Origin: Stentor roeselii
Taxonomy: Eukaryota > Ciliophora > Heterotrichea > Heterotrichida > Stentoridae
DNA: 64,000 bases
Reading direction: 5' to 3'
Assembly (NCBI GenBank): GCA_006503475.1
Contig: RSEH01000108.1
Coordinates: forward strand, 62,001-126,000
Made by a program: the position numbers and the translations under genes. The notes beneath the pieces are model-generated. The model was not told where the DNA came from and did not search any database. It saw nothing but the letters and a program-made list of their open reading frames with translations. The stretch's first letter is position 1. Every line of letters begins with the position of its first letter. Below, one piece after another: positions 18,764-27,402 of this stretch.

Positions 18764-19512
18764 CTGGTATTTAATTATTTAATGAAGAATGAGGAAATCT
18801 TTTAGGGATTTAGTAGGATGAGGTTAGGGATATTTTCGTGGAAATTTGAAATTTTTTTTAGATTTTAGAGGGTCTGCTTGGATTTGTATAAATGGATTTC
18901 TCTTAGTTTTATATGGATTTAAAACCATTAAAATCATTTTCTTTTCAATTTATATAAATGTATTTTTTTTCTCGTATTTTCAGTCAGAACAAAGCTTTTT
19001 TGCCACAAAACAATTATATTTATTTACTATTGTTATCTAAAGCCAAAACTCATCTCATAAACATATCATGAGTAACGAATATGCATCGATTTTACACTTT
19101 ACTTCAGTGATTGTTTTTTGGAAGATATTTTCTAGATATATCAAGAAACTTATTGTGACTTTCGCAATATAGAAATGCCTCCAGTGATTATTTTTATCAA
19201 GGAATCCAAAATTGATTAATGATTCAACGAAATGAAAATTGATTTCTAATTAACCCCCCATGTTTAATCAATCAAGCGAAAATAACTAAGAAATTCATGA
19301 TTCCTGAGAAAACGCGTAGAGAATTTGATTTTCCATTCAAATTCAGCGGAGTAATTATTTGGGTTGATTGATGCCAAATCAGATTGTGATACTCTTAGAT
19401 AAACTTTCATAAAAATGAACTTCTCAAGAAGAATTCCAAACAACTTAGAATACTTTCAGTGCAAGTTTAAATTATCCTCGAGAAATGAAATGGCAGCCAT
19501 CATGTAATAAAC
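18764..19512. other. AT-rich spacer
   Basis: About 750 bp without a supportable gene. A 30-codon ATG frame (from about 19415, ending at the TAA just before 19513) could be an upstream ORF of the next gene, but nothing else supports it. Confidence 0.4.
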
Positions 19513-19839
19513 ATGATCTCATTAGATGAAGACGCGATCGAAGATTCAATTATCAGTCATCCCAAATTATTGTTTTTCGATCAAATGTTTGAAGAGAGTT
19601 CAGGTAAACACTTCTCAAAAGATGTTTCAAGAATGATCTTGGAAGTCACTGCATCATGCTCCGAAGGGCGAAAAAACGTCAACTGGACGAAAGTGTCTGA
19701 AATTTTTCTATTCGATGAATCTCATGCAGGCTTGCTGAAAAAGATTCAGACTCATTACTACAATTGTCGCTGCAGAGAGACCAGGAAAGAGACAAAGAAA
19801 ACGGCAATTAGAATGAAATTTCTAGGTTTAGATCTTTAA
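19513..19839 (+). CDS. Small protein of unknown function, 108 aa
   Basis: The frame begins with ATG and ends with TAA. It has an acidic N-terminus and a basic C-terminus (RCRETRKETKKTAIRMKF). The stretch NWTKVSEIFLFDESHAGLLKKI has a faint SANT/Myb look (Trp plus helices), but too little is conserved to assign it. It is isolated between long spacers. It could be a small DNA-binding protein or a chance frame. Confidence 0.4.
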   Translation: MISLDEDAIEDSIISHPKLLFFDQMFEESSGKHFSKDVSRMILEVTASCSEGRKNVNWTKVSEIFLFDESHAGLLKKIQTHYYNCRCRETRKETKKTAIRMKFLGLDL

Positions 19840-20387
19840 TCGTTAAGCTGAATTTATTCGTTTATTCGATTTCATCTGAATTTCTGTAGTCTGCAGAAAG
19901 AATAGGAAGTCTACAGATATGAAAATAGATACGGTTTCGAAAAGGGTTTATCGGGGAAGAGGATTTTAGGAGTTTTGAGTTCGGGTGGGTTAGATTTGGA
20001 GATTTTGGATGATGTTGGGGTTGTTTATGTTGTTTTAGGGTTTTGTTGGGTTTAGAAAAAGGATTTTGGAATTTAGATGATTGAGATTAGTGATGGCTTT
20101 AGAAACTTACTTTTTTTTGTTGTTTATGATTTGAGTTGGCTTGGGGTTGGTTAGGTATTGTTGCATAATTAAAATTAGACTTTAGGTATTAAAAAGGGAA
20201 GTTCAATCACTAGTCTATATTTGAGCATTCTTTGAATATTACTTAAAATGTGTTAGGTTTTTGAGTAATTGATCTAGGTTGATATGTACTTTGGTATTTG
20301 AGTTATATCTATTCTTTACTTTTATAGCAATGAATTATAACTATCAAACCTTAAACTGAAAATCATATTTCTTACTAATGCATAACT
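19840..20387. other. Spacer with a G/T-rich block
   Basis: No gene is seen. Between about 19950 and 20170 the plus strand is strikingly G/T-rich (C/A-rich on the minus strand). Elsewhere in the window such skew marks 5' leaders of minus-strand genes, yet no minus-strand gene starts here. Confidence 0.4.
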
Positions 20388-21866
20388 CTAATCAAATTCA
20401 ACCAAATACAAAGGCAAGACTATTTCCCTCTGAAAAAACACATAAATATCTGATCGATTCCCCTGACCTTCAACTTGATACGAATTAAATTCAGTGTTTT
20501 TCAGTTCATTAGGAGTTTTTATGGGGTTTTTGCTTTCCATTCCTAAAAACGCTTTACAAATCAGCAATTTCCTTGGATGTCTTTTATTTTTATAATAATA
20601 AATCGAAAGTGTTGGATCAGCAGCAGTATAAATCCCATACCCATAAGCTTTTCCTATTTTAATCTGAACATCAACTCCTCCTATTTTAAACCCATTCTTG
20701 CAGATTTCAGGGTAAATTTCAGCGCTAGTAGAATGAAACACATAAATATCATCAATAAGTCCACCTTTTCCCTGAACATTTTTCTTAAGATTTTCGAAAT
20801 TGTTTATCAATAAAGGGTTATGAATATATGTCACCCTCTTCATGATTAATTTAATTCCACTTTTTTCTACCAGCTGCTTCGCCCCGGCTTCATGTAATTC
20901 TCCTGAAAATAAAAATTTTGCCTGATTAAAGTGGTTTTTGAGATTTTGATCTTGTGAGTCAGCTTTGCATTCAGCTTCAAAGTATTCATTGATTCTTTGT
21001 TTGGCAATAAAGCAAGGAATGTTACCATGAAAAATATTTCCACATAGACAACATAAAATATGATCACAAGCTTGACATTTCTGTTTTCCTCGAATGTGAT
21101 GAAGTTCATTTAAACATTGACAAGAAGGACAGTTTGTTATTAGAATGTCTTTTAAGACTAGTTTTTTTAAAGCTTTTTGGATATTATTAACGAATCTGTG
21201 GTCATTTTCAATTGTGCTGAGAGACTGTCTGATACTTTGATGGGAAATTTCATTATTGCACTCTATACAACTCAATTCAGGTAAAGGTGTTTCAGCCCAC
21301 ATCAGGATATAACTGATTTTACACGGAATGCACATTGCATGCTCACAACTAGGAATGCCATAAGCATCATAAATTTGAGGGCATATAATATTACATCTAT
21401 TTGGTTTAATGAAAGAGCATTTTGTTTTATATTCCGAAGAAAGTTGTTCAAGTCTGAGATTTTTATCTCTTTCAAATATCTCTATTGGGATAACTTGATT
21501 AAAGTAATCATTTGTATGGATTAGCTCTGAAGGATTCCAAGCTGAAAGTGCTGAGCAACCTGGACAGACGTACTTGTGATCACTTTTGTACTTTTTCCAG
21601 TTATCTTCTATGTACTTTTTCATGCAGTGGTTACAAATAAAATGATTGCATTTCTCGAAATAATTAATCTCTTTTTTATCTTTATGAATTGATTTTTGGT
21701 GAAAGTGGTGAAAATGAGATGCGCATTCGTATTTTGGTGTACTTTTTATTGTTATTCTTGCTCTATGAGTCGCCAATTCATTGATGATCTGTTTCGCAAG
21801 CTCTGGATTGTTATTATTAAAACAATACTCAAGCATGCTGATCAAATAGTTAACCTCTGAATACAT
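20388..21866 (-). CDS. RBR-like zinc protein fused to a PARP-type ADP-ribosyltransferase
   Basis: Encodes 492 residues. The N-terminal ~305 residues hold three Cys/His clusters: FEKCNHFICNHCMKKYIE...CPGC; CPQIYDAYGIPSCEHAMCIPCK...CIEC; and CPSCQCLNELHH...CQACDHILCCLCGNIFH. Their order resembles RING-between-RING E3 ligases. Residues about 325-490 match a PARP catalytic fold: MKRVTYIHNPLLINNF, IYVFHSTSAEI (His 378), YGYGIYTAADPTLSIYY (Tyr 413), KLLICKAFLG, then SDIYVFFQREIVLPLYLVEF with Ile 474 where poly-ADP-ribosylating enzymes have Glu. An H-Y-I triad is typical of mono-ADP-ribosyltransferases. The protein thus combines probable ubiquitin transfer with probable ADP-ribose transfer; both activities are inferred. 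Codons are AT-rich and long spacers lie on both sides. Confidence 0.78.
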   Translation of the reverse strand: MYSEVNYLISMLEYCFNNNNPELAKQIINELATHRARITIKSTPKYECASHFHHFHQKSIHKDKKEINYFEKCNHFICNHCMKKYIEDNWKKYKSDHKYVCPGCSALSAWNPSELIHTNDYFNQVIPIEIFERDKNLRLEQLSSEYKTKCSFIKPNRCNIICPQIYDAYGIPSCEHAMCIPCKISYILMWAETPLPELSCIECNNEISHQSIRQSLSTIENDHRFVNNIQKALKKLVLKDILITNCPSCQCLNELHHIRGKQKCQACDHILCCLCGNIFHGNIPCFIAKQRINEYFEAECKADSQDQNLKNHFNQAKFLFSGELHEAGAKQLVEKSGIKLIMKRVTYIHNPLLINNFENLKKNVQGKGGLIDDIYVFHSTSAEIYPEICKNGFKIGGVDVQIKIGKAYGYGIYTAADPTLSIYYYKNKRHPRKLLICKAFLGMESKNPIKTPNELKNTEFNSYQVEGQGNRSDIYVFFQREIVLPLYLVEFD

Positions 21867-22794
21867 TTTTATATTGTCTACATTTACATATTTTTAAAGA
21901 TGATCTGAATGGATGTTTATTCCATAACAATATCGGGCAACTAAAGAATAAGATTGAAGTTAAATAAAATGTATTGAAAGTTGAATACTTTGTCGAAAGC
22001 CTATAAAATCATAGATAAAGATTACAGTTAAAGCATTATACCTTACACCTGAATTAAATCCATATAAACTATTGCATCATGAATATAAATTCAATAAGAG
22101 ATATTTGAAGGAATTTAAATTTTATTTGAGCAGCAAGACTTCTATTCTGATTCGATGTAATTGAGTAACTATTAGGGAATATCGGTGATAACACTACCTT
22201 TAGAACTTATATTAGTAATTATCAAGACTTTTAAACTTTTGAATATTGATTATTAAGTAGCTTAGCAAAATCAATCTTTCATTTGGTAGAATTGAAAATA
22301 TTTCATAAACTTGAAGTTCTTATTGAGTTAAATAAAAGGATTCTAAAAGCATTGAGACTCAGTATAATATTTATATAGATTATGCCTAGATATCCAGGTG
22401 TACTTCAGCAATTATATTTAAACAATCCTACTAAATTTATCTTCATTTTCAATGAGGTGAGTTTGATAGAATGATCCAATTTAAGATTTGCAAATATTTT
22501 ATCATTCAATCTTGAATCCTTGTTATAATTATAGGTTGTTTGATCCACTGTCATAAGATAACAATCATCTATCTGTCTATTCAGTACAAATTCTGATTTT
22601 AATCTCACAATTTTCAAAGAATTATCAAATTTTATATAATATTATTCCACTGTAATTAATACTATTCGAAGTGGTTTGATTTAAATTCAAACTTTCTTAT
22701 ATCCTTAGCTTCAAGTTTAATTAAGAATATATTTTCTTTCCATATAACTTCACAATATACCTAAATAACTAGCAAGTCCATCTATATTGTATTT
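21867..22794. other. AT-rich spacer between divergent genes
   Basis: About 930 bp with no supported gene. A 70-codon minus-strand frame at 22405-22617 has no recognisable domain and AT-driven composition; I do not accept it. Confidence 0.45.
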
Positions 22795-24291
22795 ATGGCT
22801 TTACCCGGTATAACATGTCCAGAGAAGTTTATAGTCCCATTATACTTCAAACCATCCGAGCAAGGCGACCTCTCCAAGCTCTTCCAAAAAGATTCAATAA
22901 TCGATCAACTATTCGACCCCTGGCGTTTAGAATCAACAAAAGCAATTTCATTCGAAGACCAATCTCTATTAAAATACCTTCATTCCCACTACCTATCCTT
23001 GAAATCTCCAATATTCGCATCTTTAAAAGACAGCAAAGACCGTTTTATCGAAACAATAAAAGTCCTATCATCCCCCGGTGACCTATTTTCCTCCCTTCTT
23101 CAAGAGTCCTTCAACAAGAGTCTAAACACCCTAGACAACGAAATAATGATCACAATCCTAAAGTACTACGGAATCCTCGAAGAGCACAAACGCCTTGCGC
23201 AGGTAAAATACGACCATTTAAAATCCGCAATTTCACTCAAGTCAGAAATTGAAAAACTTTCAAGAAGAGTCTCAGAACTCTCTTCAGCTTTACTCTTCGA
23301 AACCTTTTCCAGCATAAAAGTCACGAAACTAGACCCAAACAGTCAACAATTCGCTCGTTGTGATAAAGCTGTCACTGATAACGTCAGGACCGGGCTTTTT
23401 AAAGACTCAGGTTTCGTATCTTTGAAACTTTGCGTTGCTTTTAAACTGGACAACCCTGGACTTTTGAAATCTTTTGAAAAGAAAGTGAAAAGTAGTGAAA
23501 ATTCTTTGTTGAAAGGACTTTTTCTTCCTGTTTCAAAGAAACAAATACCAACTGTTTGTATTTTTGGAGTGCAAACTAATGAGTTTATTAAAAATCATAG
23601 TAAAAGTGAGTATTTTAAAGCGATTTGTAGGATGCCGAAAGAATTCACTGGCAGGACTCGAATTGAAGAGTTTCTTGTTAATTGTGAAGGGTTTGGAAAC
23701 GACTTGTGTGGCTCGACGAGTTCGACTTTGATGAAAGATGAGGGAAAAATAGCGAGTTCGAGTAATTGCTTGATTCTTTTAGTACTTTGTCGCGCTATTG
23801 TCCCCAGGGCGAAACAAGATTCAGGCTTTAATCCTGAGACCCAGGAATACAAAATAAACGACTTTTCAATGGTTTACCCGGAATACGTCTTGATCTGCAC
23901 GAAGGAAAAAAACACTTTTGAAGTAGTTCCGAATAAACACTTCGTCATCCCTGTTAAAATCACAGAACTCAACTTAAAAGACCCAAACGCGAATAAAATG
24001 GGAGTTGAAACTTTTTACAGTTGTCTGAATAAAGCCTTTGAAAATTCAAGTTCTCAAAGAAATAAGATGAAATCTGAAGTTTTATCGAGTTTTGACAGTT
24101 TTTGGAGCAGCAAGTTTAAAAAAGATTCAATGGTTACTGCGATACTTGAAAGTAAAAAACGATTTATAGAGAGACAAAGAATGGAAATAGAGAATCTTAA
24201 GAAAGAACTTATTATTCAACAGCGGTTCAGTGATTCTCTACGTCAGATAAAATCAACTCGTTTCAAAACACAAGGTCCAAATGTATCTTAA
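22795..24291 (+). CDS. Possible divergent PARP-like protein, 498 aa
   Basis: The N-terminal ~170 residues are helical (ending with a coiled coil near 150-165). From about residue 195 the sequence follows the PARP catalytic pattern loosely: LKLCVAFKLDNPGLLKSFEKK resembles the N-x-L helix, CIFGVQTNEFI resembles the HGT block but lacks His, NCLILLVLCRAIVPRA resembles the strand leading to LCRVALG, and YPEYVLIC...HFVIPVKI resembles the EYVVY...LP-x-Y block with a retained Glu. If correct, it is a pseudo-enzyme or a variant transferase. A short C-terminal coiled coil (KKRFIERQRMEIENLKKEL) follows. The assignment is by eye and tentative. Its stop is 27 bp from the convergent TPR gene. Confidence 0.45.
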   Translation: MALPGITCPEKFIVPLYFKPSEQGDLSKLFQKDSIIDQLFDPWRLESTKAISFEDQSLLKYLHSHYLSLKSPIFASLKDSKDRFIETIKVLSSPGDLFSSLLQESFNKSLNTLDNEIMITILKYYGILEEHKRLAQVKYDHLKSAISLKSEIEKLSRRVSELSSALLFETFSSIKVTKLDPNSQQFARCDKAVTDNVRTGLFKDSGFVSLKLCVAFKLDNPGLLKSFEKKVKSSENSLLKGLFLPVSKKQIPTVCIFGVQTNEFIKNHSKSEYFKAICRMPKEFTGRTRIEEFLVNCEGFGNDLCGSTSSTLMKDEGKIASSSNCLILLVLCRAIVPRAKQDSGFNPETQEYKINDFSMVYPEYVLICTKEKNTFEVVPNKHFVIPVKITELNLKDPNANKMGVETFYSCLNKAFENSSSQRNKMKSEVLSSFDSFWSSKFKKDSMVTAILESKKRFIERQRMEIENLKKELIIQQRFSDSLRQIKSTRFKTQGPNVS

Positions 24292-24318
24292 ATAACCTTT
24301 AATCTACCAAATATTCCA

Positions 24319-27300
24319 TTAATCATTATTCTGAAACACTTCCTGCATATTCCTCAGCAATCTATCACTTTCCCCTCTAGGCAAGCAAAGAGCTGATCGA
24401 TACTTTTTAAAGTTTTCAATTCCTTCATCAAAAACGTCTTCTTCCTCAGCGGCCTCTTCTTCAGCAACTGATTCCGTGACAGTTTCACTGACAAGTTCTT
24501 GAACTTCATCAGTGAATTGAATCATTCCTTGAACGCGGTTAAGCCAGGGTGCTTCAGGTTTGCATTTAATATTCTTTAATAAAAACTGCTGTAAAATGCA
24601 AGGTTCGAAAGGAAAGTCAAGAGTCGGCATTTCAACTGAAGGCAATGAAAAAGAAGGTCTTACAAGTATCGGGTAAGCTCTTCCGATTTTCACTTGTTTC
24701 ATTGGAAAAGTACTGGAAAAAGTTGATCGGGCTTCAAGAGGAAGGACTGAAACTTTCCCTGTTTGTTTCAAAAAGGAACTGACAAGTTCTCTGTCGAATT
24801 TAAAAGCTTCTTCAATGTACTCCTTTCCTTGGGACTCGTCTTCTAAGGCCAGGTGAAGGTACCCGACCAAGAAAAGGATCTTGCCTCTATCCGGTCCTTC
24901 TACCATATAAGCCAATTCATTGAGTTGGGTAAGTGCGGCTTCGTAGAACTCAGAAAGAACATTACTCAAAGCCAGGTTATAAACTATTTCAATCGTGTCA
25001 TTATCCTGCGACTCCAAAAGACTCTGGTAAATCGTTTGCAGTGACGAGTAGTCCTCAGTGAAAAAATACCCAATCGCTAGAAACTTCTTAATTTCTCTTT
25101 TCGAAATCAAAAAACCTTCACTTAAATGCTCCTGTAAACTTTTCAACCCTTCTTTAAACTGACCTGCTTGGCAAAGTTCAAAAGCTTTCAGGGTGTTAAA
25201 GTCTTGTAAGATTTTTTTATCATTTTCAATCGCGAGGACTTCTGGAAGAGTTTCAATTGCAGATTTGAGGTCTCCAAGAATTAGAAAACATTTGACCTTC
25301 TGAAGAAGAGCAGGTCTTGTCCTTGCCTTTGCCAGAGAGTTATTGTAAGCTTTGATAGCGTCTTCGACTGAGTTGGTGAGTAACAACAAGTCCCCTGCAT
25401 GGATGTGAACTGCAGGGTCTTCTGGGCTGAGATACAAAAGCTTCTGGTAGTCCGCATAGGCCAAGTTTGTGTCTTCTTTTATGAAAGCGCAGCGCCCGCG
25501 GTAAAGATGTCCTTGCGGCATGTTTTCATTCAGCTGGATCACTGCTGAGAAGTCGTTAAGGGCTTCTTCGTAGTAACCTGAATTCGCGTAGCTTAGTCCA
25601 CGGCATAAATAATGGAAAACGTTGTTGTCTTCGGCTTTTTCAATCGCAGTGTCGAGGTCTTTTATGCATTCTTCGTATTTTCCTTCGTAGTAACTCACGA
25701 TTCCTTTGTAAAAAAGAAGGTCACTGTCACCCGGCTTTAAGTTTAAAGCAGAGTTTAACTCGATTATCGTCTTTTTACAGTCTTTTCGATCGAAGTGAAG
25801 AAATGACTCGTATATATAGGGCTCTGGGTTCTTTGGGTAAAGATCTTTCGCTTTTTGAAGCATTTCTAAACTTTGGTCTGGTCTTTTTTCGCTCGAGAGA
25901 ATTGATTGGGAGATTAGAAAGTTAAATTCTGAGGCGGAATCCAGCTTTTGAAGCTTTGAGGCCGTTGAAAGGTCTTTTACTGCTTTTTCGTGGAGTTCTT
26001 GAGCGGCATATGCGTAGCCTCGGAAGGTGTAACAGTTTCCGATGTACTCTTGGATTAGGGGATGGTTTTTTTTTATTATTTTGGTCAGGAGGACTGTACC
26101 GTCTTTGAACTTGCGTTTCATTAATGTGAGAATTGCTTCGACGTAGTTGACCAGAATCTTTTGCTGCTTGATCTCAACATTGGTATCTGTAGCCCTTTGA
26201 AAAGTATGCATAGCGCCATAATAATCCTTTTGCTTAATCTTGATAGCACCCAAATCATAAATAGCCGCTCCACTAAACTTCCTGCCCACATCATACTTGA
26301 CAACCTGTTCAAGACAAAGAGCAGCATCAGTCAAATTATCAGTACTAAGCTGTACAAGTGCCTTATAATAATAAGCTTCTGCCTCCAAAGGTGCAACCCT
26401 AATAGCTTTATTGAACTCTTTCAAGGCCTTTTTAAAATTATTGCTTTCATAAAAAATCTTCCCTCTCCTCATAAAAGCTTGACTCGAGACATTCCTGCAC
26501 TTTGCAGCGGAGGTCAAAACTTTCAAAGCATTCTGCTGATCTCCCATAGCAATCAAAGCATCAGCAAGTCCAATATACGCATTTCCATCATCAGCGCAGA
26601 GACTAATAACCTTGTAAAAGTCGCTAATCGCCTTGTCCCAAATCTTCGAATGTGTTAAAAGTTGCCCCCGGGCAAGATACGCGTCTTTAAACTTTGGAAA
26701 CTTGCTGACAGCCTTCGTCAATTGCCGCACAGCAGTCGGGTAATCATCAACAGCAACAAAACTCATCGCAAGGGCGATATAAGCGTTTTTTTCAAACAAG
26801 GGAAAATCCTGAACGAGACTCAGCAGGTCAGGGATGGCTTCCTTGTAAGACTGAAGCGAAATGTAACATTTTCCTCGCGAGTATAAAGCGGCAGGGTTGC
26901 TCGGCTCTTCTTTTATCAACTTGTTCAAATGAAGGATCGCGGACTTGAAGTTTGAATCTTTCATGTCACTTTGAGCCTTTTCTAAAAGGATTTGATTTGA
27001 GTCTTTTTTTGGAAGTTCTTTTTGGGTGAATTTTGGAATTGAACGGAAATTGCGATACTTGCCTAAAGACTTGTTTCGGGATTTTAAATGAGCGAATGAA
27101 ATGTTTCGGGACTTGTCTCCGGTGAAGCTTTGGTTTTGTTGAACTGGCGCGTCGTTGTAGCAGGTGAAGGACTTGTTTATTTTTGGAGTGAATTTCTTCT
27201 CGGAATGTGTTCGGACTGACTTCGGGATACGGCTTGCAAGGGTCACTTTAGGCGGCTTTGACTGGATTCCTACTATTGGCGAAAAACCTCGGATTGACAT
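24319..27300 (-). CDS. Long TPR-repeat protein, 993 aa
   Basis: After a basic, disordered N-terminus (1-100), residues about 105-830 consist of roughly twenty tetratricopeptide-like helical hairpins. Good examples are NPAALYSRGKCYISLQSYKE, VSSQAFMRRGKIFYESNNF, EAEAYYYKALVQLSTDNL and DSDLLFYKGIVSYYEGKYEE. The C-terminus has an acidic stretch (VAEEEAAEEEDVFDEG). TPR solenoids are protein-binding scaffolds. The arrangement resembles long TPR proteins of cilia and centrosomes, but no specific orthologue is claimed. It has a single exon, no signal peptide and no membrane segment. Confidence 0.88.
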   Translation of the reverse strand: MSIRGFSPIVGIQSKPPKVTLASRIPKSVRTHSEKKFTPKINKSFTCYNDAPVQQNQSFTGDKSRNISFAHLKSRNKSLGKYRNFRSIPKFTQKELPKKDSNQILLEKAQSDMKDSNFKSAILHLNKLIKEEPSNPAALYSRGKCYISLQSYKEAIPDLLSLVQDFPLFEKNAYIALAMSFVAVDDYPTAVRQLTKAVSKFPKFKDAYLARGQLLTHSKIWDKAISDFYKVISLCADDGNAYIGLADALIAMGDQQNALKVLTSAAKCRNVSSQAFMRRGKIFYESNNFKKALKEFNKAIRVAPLEAEAYYYKALVQLSTDNLTDAALCLEQVVKYDVGRKFSGAAIYDLGAIKIKQKDYYGAMHTFQRATDTNVEIKQQKILVNYVEAILTLMKRKFKDGTVLLTKIIKKNHPLIQEYIGNCYTFRGYAYAAQELHEKAVKDLSTASKLQKLDSASEFNFLISQSILSSEKRPDQSLEMLQKAKDLYPKNPEPYIYESFLHFDRKDCKKTIIELNSALNLKPGDSDLLFYKGIVSYYEGKYEECIKDLDTAIEKAEDNNVFHYLCRGLSYANSGYYEEALNDFSAVIQLNENMPQGHLYRGRCAFIKEDTNLAYADYQKLLYLSPEDPAVHIHAGDLLLLTNSVEDAIKAYNNSLAKARTRPALLQKVKCFLILGDLKSAIETLPEVLAIENDKKILQDFNTLKAFELCQAGQFKEGLKSLQEHLSEGFLISKREIKKFLAIGYFFTEDYSSLQTIYQSLLESQDNDTIEIVYNLALSNVLSEFYEAALTQLNELAYMVEGPDRGKILFLVGYLHLALEDESQGKEYIEEAFKFDRELVSSFLKQTGKVSVLPLEARSTFSSTFPMKQVKIGRAYPILVRPSFSLPSVEMPTLDFPFEPCILQQFLLKNIKCKPEAPWLNRVQGMIQFTDEVQELVSETVTESVAEEEAAEEEDVFDEGIENFKKYRSALCLPRGESDRLLRNMQEVFQNND

Positions 27301-27402
27301 TTGAATGAATTATGGGAAATGGAAGGGATGAAAGACTGTTGATAGGGTTATTTGAGGTTTTTGGAGGATGGGATTTTTTTTGGGTTTTGTGGGATTTTTT
27401 AT

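Noticed and set aside
18846-19040. A 64-codon plus-strand frame of hydrophobic residues
   Set aside because: Starts at TTG and is a product of T-rich sequence.
20020-20055. Telomere-like TTTTAGGGTTTTGTTGGG
   Set aside because: Only a loose resemblance to a heterotrich telomere repeat, not tandem, and inside a G/T-rich spacer; treated as chance.
22405-22617. A 70-codon minus-strand frame
   Set aside because: No recognisable domain, composition driven by AT content, and no C/A-rich leader.
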